Assembly: GCA_002402325.1 (NCBI GenBank)
Contig: DHFQ01000072.1
Location: 1-10,769 of the forward strand
Length of the DNA: 10,769 bases
Reading direction: 5' to 3'
Source of the DNA: Candidatus Aminicenantes bacterium UBA4820
GTDB taxonomy: Bacteria; Acidobacteriota; UBA4820
Shown here: in pieces, positions 1 through 7,415 of the stretch
Layout of the letters: every line of letters starts with the position of its first letter
Position numbering within the stretch: position 1 is the first letter of the stretch
Notes under the pieces: generated by a model
The model's input: only the letters and a program-made list of their open reading frames with translations
Databases searched by the model: none
Told to the model about the DNA's origin: nothing
Position numbers and translations under genes: made by a program

Positions 1-59
1 CAAATCAATATCGGATTTTGGGACATTATTAATTATGTGCAAAAAATGGAAAAATCGTT

Positions 60-65
60 TATAAT
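60..65 (+). promoter_or_regulatory. Probable -10 box of the nine-gene operon
   Basis: A perfect TATAAT lies at 60-65, about 20 bases before the first supported start codon at 87. A start of transcription near 72 would give a leader of roughly 15 bases that contains the Shine-Dalgarno at 74-78. No good -35 hexamer is seen at the usual spacing; the best candidates around 33-42 are weak. All genes up to 8420 follow without a gap large enough for another obvious promoter, so this may drive the whole set. Confidence 0.55.
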
Positions 66-73
66 CCATCTAT

Positions 74-78
74 GGAGG
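74..78 (+). promoter_or_regulatory. Ribosome binding site that sets the first gene's start
   Basis: GGAGG at 74-78 is 8 bases before the ATG at 87. An in-frame ATG at 72 overlaps this site, has no Shine-Dalgarno of its own and would sit at the predicted transcription start, so 87 is the preferred start. Confidence 0.75.
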
Positions 79-86
79 ATTATAAA

Positions 87-1385
87 ATGAAGAAGAGAAA
101 TTTTAAAAACGATTATCACAAGGAAACAAGATTGATTCATGGAGATTTTTACTCTGTCCACTGGGATTACAAAGACCATATGACTCCACCAATTTCATCA
201 TCCGCAGCCTTCAGGCTTGAAAGCGCAGAAAGGGGAGCGGAAGGCTTTATACAATTTGCAAACCCTGAATTTGATAGACATAAAAAACAGCCAATTTTAA
301 TTTATGAAAGGCTTGATGAACCATCCCGTTCTATGCTTGAAGATAACCTTGCCCTTCAGGAGGAGGGAGAATGTGCTGTTGCCTTCGCAACTGGAATGGC
401 TGCAATAACCTGTTCGATTTTGTCTATATTAAAAAGTGGCGACTCAATTATTGCCCACCCAACTCTTTATGGTTGCACCTACTCTCTTTTGGCAAATTGG
501 ATTCCAAACCTCGGGATAAATGTCAAGTGGGTGGATTTAAAGGATACTAATAAGCTTTCAAAGGCGATTGATGAAAGTGTCAAAATTGTCTATCTCGAAA
601 CTCCATCAAATCCGACGCTTGAAATAATTGACTTAAAAAAGGTTAGAGATGTTATTGATTCAAAAAAGTCAAAAGAAAAAATTTATCTGATTGTTGATAA
701 CACATTTGCAACTCCCTACTGTCAAAGGCCTTTAAATCTTGGGGCTGACATTGTAGTGCATTCTCTTACGAAAGATATTGGAGGTTTTGGAACTGATATG
801 GGGGGAGCGTGGATTGGTCCTAAAGAACTTGAAAATCGGGTTCTTCTTTTCAGGAAGGATTTTGGTTCTCCACTTTCTGCAAAAAATAGTTGGCAAATTC
901 TCGTTTATGGCTTGCCAACCCTTGCAATTAGAGTTAAAAAACAGATGGAAAGCGCAATGGAAGTTGCAAAATTTCTTGAAACGCACCCTCTTGTGGAGAA
1001 GGTTATATACCCGGGATTGAAGAGCCACCCACAATATGAAATTGCAAAAAAGCAGATGGTAAGTTGCGATGGGGAGTTCGCCCCAGGCATAATGATCTAT
1101 TTTGTTTTAAAAGGAAAACCAGAAAAGGCTCAAAAAAGGGGAAGAGCGATGATGAATCATATTGCAGGAAACGCCCTTGCAATAACCCTTGCTGTTTCGC
1201 TTGGAAACATCAGAACGCTTGTTGAACATCCCTCATCAATGACTCATGCTCCAATTCCTATAGAACGGCAACTGAAGGCTGGTATTGAGCCTGGTGGAAT
1301 AAGGATAAGCCTTGGAATTGAAAATGTAAAGGATATAATTAAGGATCTTTCAAAGGCTCTTGAATATGCCAGAGATAAAGGCTAA
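87..1385 (+). CDS. Cys/Met-metabolism PLP-dependent lyase (methionine gamma-lyase / cystathionine lyase type)
   Basis: This is a 432-residue cytosolic fold-type I PLP enzyme of the Cys/Met metabolism family, which eliminates or replaces the gamma or beta substituent of sulfur amino acids. The Schiff-base lysine is K229 in SLTKD. D204 in VDNTF should pair with the pyridine nitrogen, Y73 and R75 (YER) fit the phosphate-binding YxR, and R406 in GGIRISLG fits the substrate-carboxylate arginine. Y128-G-C130 (LYGCTY) matches the YGC of methionine gamma-lyases, where synthases usually have YGG. The protein is somewhat longer than typical 390-400-residue relatives, mainly through an N-terminal insertion around residues 45-70. 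The usual GNP after YxR is replaced by DEP. The start at 87 follows GGAGG at 74-78. It is the first gene of the operon and overlaps the amidohydrolase. Family assignment is firm; choosing methionine gamma-lyase over cystathionine gamma-lyase/synthase or O-acetylhomoserine sulfhydrylase is inference. Confidence 0.88.
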   Translation: MKKRNFKNDYHKETRLIHGDFYSVHWDYKDHMTPPISSSAAFRLESAERGAEGFIQFANPEFDRHKKQPILIYERLDEPSRSMLEDNLALQEEGECAVAFATGMAAITCSILSILKSGDSIIAHPTLYGCTYSLLANWIPNLGINVKWVDLKDTNKLSKAIDESVKIVYLETPSNPTLEIIDLKKVRDVIDSKKSKEKIYLIVDNTFATPYCQRPLNLGADIVVHSLTKDIGGFGTDMGGAWIGPKELENRVLLFRKDFGSPLSAKNSWQILVYGLPTLAIRVKKQMESAMEVAKFLETHPLVEKVIYPGLKSHPQYEIAKKQMVSCDGEFAPGIMIYFVLKGKPEKAQKRGRAMMNHIAGNALAITLAVSLGNIRTLVEHPSSMTHAPIPIERQLKAGIEPGGIRISLGIENVKDIIKDLSKALEYARDKG

Positions 1386-2676
1386 AAGGAAAGAGGTCAT
1401 TGTCTCCTCTTTATGGGATCATCACGGTCATCTATCTCAACTTGGAGCGGCGACCGAACAGATAGATTTTAGAGGGGTTTCATCTGTATCACAATTTTAC
1501 TTAAGACTCAAAGAGGGGTTAAAGAATCGAAATAAAGGGGAATGGGTTTCTGGTTTTGGCTGGGATCAGAATCAATGGGAAAAGAAGACCACTTTGAAAG
1601 AAATTGATAAAATTGCACCAGATAATCCAATTTTTCTTGTAAGGATTGATTACCACTCGGCAATAGTGAACTCACTTGCAATAAGAGAGAGCGGACTTAA
1701 TAACTCATCCACTATAGAAGGTGGCTTTTTTGAAAAAGTAAATGGGGAATTAACAGGTGTAGCGGTTGATAAAATGATGGAAAAAATAGCCTCTAAAATT
1801 AAAGAACCGTCAATCTCTACAAAAAAGAGGCACTTTAAAAAAGCAACGAAGATTCTTGAAGAGAACTTTTTATCGGGCGCAACAGATATGATGCTCACTA
1901 AATCTGAAGAGGAAATACTTTCAGAAATGGACAGAAAGGGGGAGATTGATCTTCCCCTTCTTGCCTTTTTAAAATTTTCAAAAGGGGATGAGTTTCCATC
2001 AAAACTATACAACGGTGATAAATTTAAGGTTCTGGGAATAAAAATCTTTCTTGATGGGGCGTTAGGTTCGGATGGGGCAGCACTTAGAGACCCTTATTTA
2101 ACAAAAAAAGAATCAAAAGGACTTCTACTTTTTGACTCTAAAGAAATCAAGGAGATTATATCGGAGGCTAAAAAGAGAAAGTTCGAAATAGCATTTCATA
2201 TAATTGGAGACAGGGCACTTGAGGAGTTTTTGAATGGATACGAATCATTAAATGGTGTAAAAACAAAAATCAGACTTGAGCATTTACAGGTTACACCTGA
2301 TGATTTGCTTCTAAGACTTCATAAAACAAATTTGACATTTTCTCTTCAACCAACCCATTATCTTTCAGATAAAGAGTGGGCTTTAAAAAAATTGGGGGAG
2401 GAGAGATTTAAAAAATCATATCTTCTAAATTCTCTTATCAAAAACAGAAGAAAGGTTCTTTTTGGAACCGACTTTCCAATAGAAATCCCTGATCCTGAAA
2501 GAACTATAAATGTTGCAATTTCAAGAGATGATGGTGAAAAAATTTCCTTAAGGAGAACTCTTTCCGCCCTTAGAACTCCCAGAATGTTTAGAAATTATGA
2601 AAGGAAAGTTGCAATAACTTTTAAAAAAAATGGAAAGAAGGTTCTTGCCGAAAAGATGAGATACATCTATGAATAG
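1366..2676 (+). CDS. YtcJ-like amidohydrolase, shortened at both ends
   Basis: A metal-dependent hydrolase of the amidohydrolase-3 (YtcJ/NfdA) group, 436 residues from ATG 1366, expected to cleave amide or related C-N bonds of an unknown substrate in the cytosol. Metal-site motifs are all visible: HGH at residues 20-22, K226 in IKIFLDGALGS, H278 in HIIGDRA, H306 in RLEHLQ and D369 in FGTDFPIE. QPTHYLSDKEW at 328-338 also matches the group. Relatives are usually about 530-550 residues and carry a composite beta-sandwich built from about 60 N-terminal and 80 C-terminal residues. Here only about 17 residues precede the HxH motif and the C-terminus is brief. An upstream in-frame stop at 1336 rules out a longer start. 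A TTG at 1360 is an alternative, but ATG 1366 has AAAGG 9 bases upstream. It overlaps the lyase gene by 20 bases. Family confidence is high, substrate unknown. Confidence 0.85.
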   Translation: MPEIKAKRKEVIVSSLWDHHGHLSQLGAATEQIDFRGVSSVSQFYLRLKEGLKNRNKGEWVSGFGWDQNQWEKKTTLKEIDKIAPDNPIFLVRIDYHSAIVNSLAIRESGLNNSSTIEGGFFEKVNGELTGVAVDKMMEKIASKIKEPSISTKKRHFKKATKILEENFLSGATDMMLTKSEEEILSEMDRKGEIDLPLLAFLKFSKGDEFPSKLYNGDKFKVLGIKIFLDGALGSDGAALRDPYLTKKESKGLLLFDSKEIKEIISEAKKRKFEIAFHIIGDRALEEFLNGYESLNGVKTKIRLEHLQVTPDDLLLRLHKTNLTFSLQPTHYLSDKEWALKKLGEERFKKSYLLNSLIKNRRKVLFGTDFPIEIPDPERTINVAISRDDGEKISLRRTLSALRTPRMFRNYERKVAITFKKNGKKVLAEKMRYIYE

Positions 2677-3472
2677 CGTGAAACTTCTAAGTCAGAGTGA
2701 ACTTAAAGAATTGCGAGAGTTTCTCAAAAAAAATTGTGGAATTGATATTTTAGATTACAGAGAAAATTTTTTATCAAGAAGATTTTTGGTAAGAGCAAAT
2801 TCTCTTGGATTTGATGACCTTTCCTCCTATCTGAACTTTATTAAAAAGGATGAAAAAGAGAGAGAGTTTGCAAAAAAGAGACTTTTTATTCCAACGACGG
2901 AGTTCTTTAGAAATAGGGATGTTTTTGAAAAGATTAAAGAAATTCTATCAAATGACAAAACTTTAAAAAAAAAGAGATTTGTAACCTTGAGTTCCCCTTG
3001 TTCCAGTGGTGAGGAACCACTCTCTCTTGCAATGATGTTAAGTTCATTGTTTGATGATTTTATCGTCATTGCGATGGATAGGAATCTTTCTATACTCAAA
3101 GAGATAAAAAACAAAAAATTAAGTCAAAAATTAATTTCCCCTCTTTACAAAAATGAAATAAAGAGTTACCTTAAAGAGGTAGGTAACGCATTTTCTTTTA
3201 AGGAGGAAGTTCTGAATAAGATTCTTTTTTCCTGTTGCGATTTGCTTCAGACAATTCCTGCAAAGGGGATTGATCTGGTTTTAATAAGAAATTTCTTTAT
3301 TTATTTGAAGGAAGAGGCGCAAATGAAATGTGTCTCAAATTTGAAAAAGTGCTTAAAAAAAGGTTCGCTTATGGTTTTAGGAAAGGTTGAAAGAATTAAG
3401 TTAAATAAAGATGAATGGGATGTGGTTGATATAAATTCAAGGATTTATCGTTTTAAAGGGAGTAAGGAATGA
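2669..3472 (+). CDS. cheR: CheR chemotaxis receptor methyltransferase
   Basis: A 267-residue SAM-dependent methyltransferase that methylates glutamates on chemoreceptors for adaptation. The order of parts is as in the CheR family: an N-terminal helical domain (about 1-70), the loop motif TTEFFRN at 76-82, the SAM-binding segment SSPCSSGEEPLSLAM at 108-122, the acidic adenosine contact D137 in IAMD, and RNFFIYL at 207-213, equivalent to the family's CRNVLIYF. The Cys before RN is replaced by Ile, and the stretch between D137 and the FSCCDLL strand is rather divergent. The ATG at 2669 overlaps the amidohydrolase end by 8 bases, implying coupled translation. The gene holds an uninterrupted run of nine A at 2965-2973. 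Its substrate is probably the receptor encoded immediately downstream. Confidence 0.92.
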   Translation: MNSVKLLSQSELKELREFLKKNCGIDILDYRENFLSRRFLVRANSLGFDDLSSYLNFIKKDEKEREFAKKRLFIPTTEFFRNRDVFEKIKEILSNDKTLKKKRFVTLSSPCSSGEEPLSLAMMLSSLFDDFIVIAMDRNLSILKEIKNKKLSQKLISPLYKNEIKSYLKEVGNAFSFKEEVLNKILFSCCDLLQTIPAKGIDLVLIRNFFIYLKEEAQMKCVSNLKKCLKKGSLMVLGKVERIKLNKDEWDVVDINSRIYRFKGSKE

Positions 3473-4713
3473 ATATGAAAAGTAAACTCGCTTTAGCCTT
3501 CATACTTGCTGTTTTTATTCCAATAGTTATCGGAATTTTTATGGACCTTCTTAGCACATTTCCTCTTTTCTGGAACAACCTTTTGAGGGTTTTCATAGGG
3601 CTTTTAGTTGCTGCGCTATTTGCAATTGTGGTTTCTCAACTTTTAACAAAGAATTTGAAACAACTTGCAAAGGTGAGTGAAGAGGTTGCAGAGGGGAATT
3701 TAAGCGGCGAGGTGAAAGTGGAAAGTTCAGATGAGGTAGGAGTTCTTGCTAATTCTCTTAAGGTGATGATCAAAAATTTAAGGGATATTGTTGGTCAGGT
3801 CAAAAGTAGCACAACCTTAATAACCAATGCTACAATGAGCCTTTCAACATCAACTTCTGAAGTCCTTGCAGCAGCATCAGAAGTTGCAGCGAATGTTCAA
3901 AATACCGCTAAGGGGACTGAAATACAGGCTCAAACTGTTGAGAAATCCCTCTCTTTGAGTCATAACATTTCAACATCATCAGCAACAATTGCAGAAAAAT
4001 CAAAAGAGACTGAAGAGGCGGCTAAAGATGCAGACGCAAATGTCAAAGATGGCTCAAAATCAGCCTACGAGGCTCATAAAGCAATGGGAGATATTCTGAA
4101 AAATGTTGAGGAAACAGCAACACAGGTTGACACATTCAAGGTTCATTCGCTGGAAATAAATTCACTCGTTGAAGCGATAGCAATGGTTAGCCATCAAACC
4201 CACATACTCGCCCTGAATGCAACAATTGAAGCAGCAAGGGCGGGGGAAGCAGGAAGAGGTTTTGCAGTGGTAGCAGAAGAGGTAAGGAGGCTTGCGGAAA
4301 ACACCAAAGACCTCGCAGAACAGATTTCAAAACTTGCCCTCGAAATTTCGAAAAAAACTGAAGATGTTGCAAAATATATGGATTCAACAAAGGTGTCAGC
4401 AAAAAACGGTCAGGAAAAAGTTGAGGCGGTTGTATCAGCCTTTGACACTATTAGAGAATCAACCTCTTCAACAAGAAGTGCTGTTGTTTTAATTTCAGAT
4501 GAGGCAAATACCCTTGCAACGATAGCCTCGCAACTTCTGGGAGCGATGGAGGAGATTCAGGAAATTGCAACAGAGAATGCTGCCGGGAGTGAAGAGGTCT
4601 CAGCAGCGACAGAAGAGATAACCGCAAGTATGGAAGAGATAAACAAAGAGGCTCAATCTCTTCTTGAGGAATCAAATATTTTAAAAGGATTGATAGAAAA
4701 GTTCAAGTTGTAA
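3469..4713 (+). CDS. Methyl-accepting chemotaxis protein without an external sensor domain
   Basis: A 414-residue inner-membrane chemoreceptor. Two hydrophobic helices are seen at about residues 6-27 and 38-58, separated by only about ten residues (LSTFPLFWNN), so no periplasmic ligand-binding domain exists. A HAMP domain follows at about 56-108 with its DEVGVLA motif at 88-94. The remaining 300 residues are the coiled-coil signalling domain, whose hairpin tip lies at about 235-270 (ARAGEAGRGFAVVAEEVRRL at 256-275). The conserved QTN of the tip is QTH here, and H242 precedes it. Consensus methylation pairs are visible at E375/E376 (AAGSEEVSAA) and E382/E383 (SAATEEITAS), fitting the adjacent cheR. 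There is no C-terminal CheR-docking pentapeptide. ATG 3469 overlaps the cheR stop as ATGA; ATG 3475 with AAGGA at 3464-3468 is an equally possible start and would change only two residues. The cue is unknown. Confidence 0.95.
   Translation: MNMKSKLALAFILAVFIPIVIGIFMDLLSTFPLFWNNLLRVFIGLLVAALFAIVVSQLLTKNLKQLAKVSEEVAEGNLSGEVKVESSDEVGVLANSLKVMIKNLRDIVGQVKSSTTLITNATMSLSTSTSEVLAAASEVAANVQNTAKGTEIQAQTVEKSLSLSHNISTSSATIAEKSKETEEAAKDADANVKDGSKSAYEAHKAMGDILKNVEETATQVDTFKVHSLEINSLVEAIAMVSHQTHILALNATIEAARAGEAGRGFAVVAEEVRRLAENTKDLAEQISKLALEISKKTEDVAKYMDSTKVSAKNGQEKVEAVVSAFDTIRESTSSTRSAVVLISDEANTLATIASQLLGAMEEIQEIATENAAGSEEVSAATEEITASMEEINKEAQSLLEESNILKGLIEKFKL
4591..4617 (+). other. Predicted receptor methylation sites
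   Basis: These codons specify E375-E376 and E382-E383 of the receptor. Each pair sits in a small-small-x-x-E-E-x-x-small-small context, the known consensus for CheR substrates, and the pairs are one heptad apart on the C-terminal helix. The consensus is established; their use in this protein is inferred. Confidence 0.6.
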
Positions 4714-4715
4714 AG

Positions 4716-5153
4716 ATGGCTAAACTAATTGTTTTAAAGGTTAACAATAAATTTATAGGCATACCTTCAAAAGAGGTGATGGAGATTGTGGAAGTTCAGG
4801 ATGTTCATCAATCTCCATTCAGTTTTCCCTTTATAGTTGGAACGACATTCTGGAGGGGAGCAATTTTAACAATCGTTTCAATGAGTTACTTCCTTGGTGA
4901 TTTAGAAGAAAGTAAATCATCTGTCTATGTTAGACTTGCAAAGTTTGACAATCTCCTTCTGGAGGTTGATTCCGTTGAAAGAATAATTGACTACAACGAA
5001 CTCAAAATTGTTGAAAGAAAGGAAGAGGGAATCTATACGGGTTTGTACCCATCTCAAGATATTTTTATTTCCATTTTGAATGTTTCAAATTTTTGCGCTT
5101 TACTTGAAGAAGAGACGATAAGTGTAATAAGATATGGAAGAGCCGGGAGGTAA
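4716..5153 (+). CDS. cheW: CheW coupling protein (divergent)
   Basis: A 145-residue CheW-domain protein that would bridge the receptor tip and the P5 domain of CheA on the cytoplasmic face of the membrane. The beta-barrel pattern is recognisable: IVLKVNNKFIGIPSKEVMEIVEV at about 5-27, RGAILTIVSM after FW at 45-46, and LLLEVDSVERII at 80-91. R47-G48 corresponds to the conserved NLRG arginine, but the preceding N-L is F-W and the usual P-V-I-D-L is replaced by T-I-V-S-M. It starts two bases after the receptor stop with no clear Shine-Dalgarno, so translation is probably coupled. Its position between receptor and cheY and the fold pattern support the call. The sequence is divergent enough that a CheW-like variant with altered partners is possible. 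Confidence 0.82.
   Translation: MAKLIVLKVNNKFIGIPSKEVMEIVEVQDVHQSPFSFPFIVGTTFWRGAILTIVSMSYFLGDLEESKSSVYVRLAKFDNLLLEVDSVERIIDYNELKIVERKEEGIYTGLYPSQDIFISILNVSNFCALLEEETISVIRYGRAGR
5145..5150 (+). promoter_or_regulatory. Ribosome binding site that sets the cheY start
   Basis: GGGAGG at 5145-5150 lies in the last codons of cheW, 4 bases before ATG 5155. An in-frame ATG at 5134 would add seven residues (MEEPGGK) not expected in CheY and has no Shine-Dalgarno before it, so 5155 is preferred. Confidence 0.8.
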
Positions 5154-5154
5154 A

Positions 5155-5529
5155 ATGGCTTATAAGGTTTTGATTGTTGATGACGCAATGTTTATGAGGG
5201 CTATGATACGGGACATCCTTGTAAATTCAGGTAAATACGAAGTTGTTGGTGAGGCGGCAAATGGTGAGGAGGCTATTGAAAAATATTCTTTAGTATCACC
5301 CGACATTGTAACAATGGATATTGTTATGCCTCAGATGGATGGGATTGAAGCGACAAAGGAGATAATAAAATTAGACCCTAAGGCAAAAATAATTATGTGT
5401 TCAGCGTTAGGGCAGGAAGCCCTCGTTATTGAATCTATCGCTGCTGGTGCAAAAGATTTTATAGTTAAGCCATTTTCGGCAGAAAAGGTCTTAAAAGTAA
5501 TTGATGCTGTTGTTAATTCTCACCAATAG
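5155..5529 (+). CDS. cheY: CheY chemotaxis response regulator
   Basis: A 124-residue single-domain receiver that takes a phosphoryl group from CheA and signals to the motility motor. All key residues are in place: acidic pair D9-D10 (IVDDAMFMR), phosphoacceptor D55 in TMDIVMPQMDG, S83 in IMCSALGQE and K105 in FIVKPF. The segments MFMRAMIRDIL and SALGQEALVIESIAAGAKDF resemble CheY of Thermotoga, Bacillus and archaea more than that of enterobacteria. It has no output domain. It lies one base after cheW and five bases before cheA. Its expected partners are the P2 domain of the downstream CheA and the CheC phosphatase. Start 5155 is chosen from the Shine-Dalgarno at 5145-5150. Confidence 0.96.
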   Translation: MAYKVLIVDDAMFMRAMIRDILVNSGKYEVVGEAANGEEAIEKYSLVSPDIVTMDIVMPQMDGIEATKEIIKLDPKAKIIMCSALGQEALVIESIAAGAKDFIVKPFSAEKVLKVIDAVVNSHQ

Positions 5530-5534
5530 GTTAG

Positions 5535-7415
5535 ATGGATTTAAAAAAATATATTGAACTTTATTTGAGTGAAGGCAGAGAACATCTTTCAAACCTTACA
5601 AAAGGTTTAAAAAATGAAGAAAATTTGAGCGGTGAGGCAATATCAAGCCTTTTTAGAAGTGCCCATTCGTTAAAAGGAATGGCTTCTTCTATGGGGTTTG
5701 AGGCAACTTCCAAAGTGGCTCATTCTCTTGAGGATCTACTTTCAAAATGGAGAAATGGTGAGAGAATTGAGACAGTTATGGTTGAAAGGGCTTTAAGAGG
5801 AACGGACATTCTTGAGTCTCTTTTTCAAGCGGTAGAAAAAAGGGGAAGTGATGAAGGTTTTGAGGAAGATGTTTCATCGTGGCTAAATGAAAAACAAAAA
5901 TCCAATATTCCAAATGAACCTCTGGCAAAAGTTGAAGATTTAAAAAGAGAGGTAAAAGAAGAACCTCTCAAAAAAGTTTCTACAATCAAGGTTGAGATTG
6001 ACCCAAATTCTTCCCTTCCTGCTGCAAGACTTCTCATTGTCTTTCAAAAAATAAAATCTTTTGAGAAGGATGCTGAAATTTTCCCAACCATAGAGGAAAT
6101 TCAATCAAAAGGATTAAAATCAGCCGAATTTTATTTACAAGAAAATGCAGACTTAAACGCAATAGGAAAGACGGTTGAAACTCTTCCAGAGGTTATAAAT
6201 GTTACAGTTGAAAAAAAGGAAGAAGAGGAGAAGGGCATTGAATCATCTCTTATCTCATACTTAAAAATACCTGCGAAATCTCTTGATGATTTTCTATTTA
6301 AAATTACCCATTTAATCTATCATCTAAACAACCTTGAAAGATCTCTTTCAAAGGAAGAGGGAAAAAGGCAGAAATTCTGGATTGAAAGCCACAGAAGTTT
6401 TCTTGAACAACTTTATAATGGAATCCTTGAAACAAGGCTTGTTCCATTTGATTCTCTGATTGAAAGATGTGAAAGATGTTTAAGGGATGTCTCAAACAAA
6501 ACGGGAAAGAGAGTCAAATTCACGGTTGAAGGAAAAGGTGAAAAGGTTGATAAAGTTCTTCTTGAAAGGTTACTTGATCCCTTATCGCATTTGATAAGAA
6601 ACGGTGTTGACCACGGAATAGAAAGTAAAGAGGAGAGAAAGAAGAAAGGAAAAGAGGAAGAGGGAAAAATTGTTCTTTCCATCAAAAGAGATGGCGAAAA
6701 ACTTACAATAGCCTTTTCAGACGATGGAAGGGGACTTGACTATGAAGCAATAAAGGCAAATGCCATCAAGAATGGGCTTATAACGATAGAAAGGGCTAAC
6801 ACTCTTTCTGAAAGGGAAATACTTGATTTGATAACACTCCCATCATTTTCCACGAAAAAAGAGGTTTCACAAATATCAGGAAGGGGAGTTGGACTTGATG
6901 TTGTAAAGGCATCGGTTGAATCTCTTGGTGGAACTCTTGAAATGACGAGTGAAAAAGGGGAGGGGACAACATTCTATCTTGTGTTCCCGAGTGCTGTAAC
7001 ATTGACAGAAGTTCTCGTTTTTTCATGGAAAAATAAAACTCCTTTTGCAATTCCAACTTCGCAGGTAAAGAAACTTTATCCTTTAAAAGAGTATCCAGTT
7101 GAATGGGTAAAAGGGGAAAAAAAATTGAGGGTTGGAGATGGATTTATAGAAATCCTCAACTTTAGACTGTCTGCAGTCGGCAGGGATGGGACCGCAATTG
7201 GATTGAATTTTCCCGATATAGAGAAGGTCTTTCTTGTCGAAGAGGTTTTTAAAACAGAAAAAGTTGTCATTCTTCCTTTTGGAAAACCGCTTGAGAGAGT
7301 TCCAAACTTGATCGGTGGAGCGCTTCTTTCTTCTGGAGATATAGTCTTTATTCTGGATGGGTTATCTTTTACTAAAAATGAAGCGGAGGCGATGAATGTT
7401 TTTAAGGCTCAATGA
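5535..7415 (+). CDS. cheA: CheA chemotaxis histidine kinase
   Basis: A 626-residue hybrid-domain cytosolic kinase that joins receptors through CheW and phosphorylates CheY. Domains in order: P1 HPt (about 1-105) with phosphorylated H44 in AHSLKGMASSMGF; a charged linker; P2 CheY-binding domain (about 149-227); P3 dimerisation helices (about 238-298); P4 ATPase (about 300-485) with LSHLIRNGVDHGIE as N box at 350-363, SDDGRG at 395-400, SGRGVGLDVV at 448-457 and GEGTTF at 475-480; and P5 CheW-like regulatory domain (about 487-612). LETRLVPF replaces the more common MRTRMVPF, and the N box has Gly where Ala is usual (RNGVDHG). It starts five bases after cheY with only a weak AGG upstream. Its 3' end overlaps cheC by 20 bases. 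All catalytic motifs look intact. Confidence 0.96.
   Translation: MDLKKYIELYLSEGREHLSNLTKGLKNEENLSGEAISSLFRSAHSLKGMASSMGFEATSKVAHSLEDLLSKWRNGERIETVMVERALRGTDILESLFQAVEKRGSDEGFEEDVSSWLNEKQKSNIPNEPLAKVEDLKREVKEEPLKKVSTIKVEIDPNSSLPAARLLIVFQKIKSFEKDAEIFPTIEEIQSKGLKSAEFYLQENADLNAIGKTVETLPEVINVTVEKKEEEEKGIESSLISYLKIPAKSLDDFLFKITHLIYHLNNLERSLSKEEGKRQKFWIESHRSFLEQLYNGILETRLVPFDSLIERCERCLRDVSNKTGKRVKFTVEGKGEKVDKVLLERLLDPLSHLIRNGVDHGIESKEERKKKGKEEEGKIVLSIKRDGEKLTIAFSDDGRGLDYEAIKANAIKNGLITIERANTLSEREILDLITLPSFSTKKEVSQISGRGVGLDVVKASVESLGGTLEMTSEKGEGTTFYLVFPSAVTLTEVLVFSWKNKTPFAIPTSQVKKLYPLKEYPVEWVKGEKKLRVGDGFIEILNFRLSAVGRDGTAIGLNFPDIEKVFLVEEVFKTEKVVILPFGKPLERVPNLIGGALLSSGDIVFILDGLSFTKNEAEAMNVFKAQ
7385..7389 (+). 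promoter_or_regulatory. cheC ribosome binding site inside cheA
   Basis: GGAGG at 7385-7389 is 6 bases before ATG 7396 and lies within the cheA reading frame. It supports the overlapping start of cheC. Confidence 0.75.

Noticed and set aside
72..86. Upstream ATG at 72 for the PLP lyase
   Set aside because: It overlaps the Shine-Dalgarno at 74-78 and lies at the predicted transcription start; ATG 87 is properly spaced.
1360..1365. Pseudogene interpretation of the short amidohydrolase
   Set aside because: All metal ligands are intact, the frame is uninterrupted for 436 codons and both ends overlap functional genes, so a compact functional enzyme is more likely.
4187..4675. Open frames antisense or out of frame within the receptor gene
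   Set aside because: They give low-complexity Leu/Pro/Ser-rich or basic products, lack ribosome sites and are explained as shadows of the coiled-coil coding sequence.
5134..5154. Upstream ATG for cheY at 5134
   Set aside because: It lacks a Shine-Dalgarno and adds seven residues before the normal CheY N-terminus, whereas ATG 5155 has GGGAGG just upstream.
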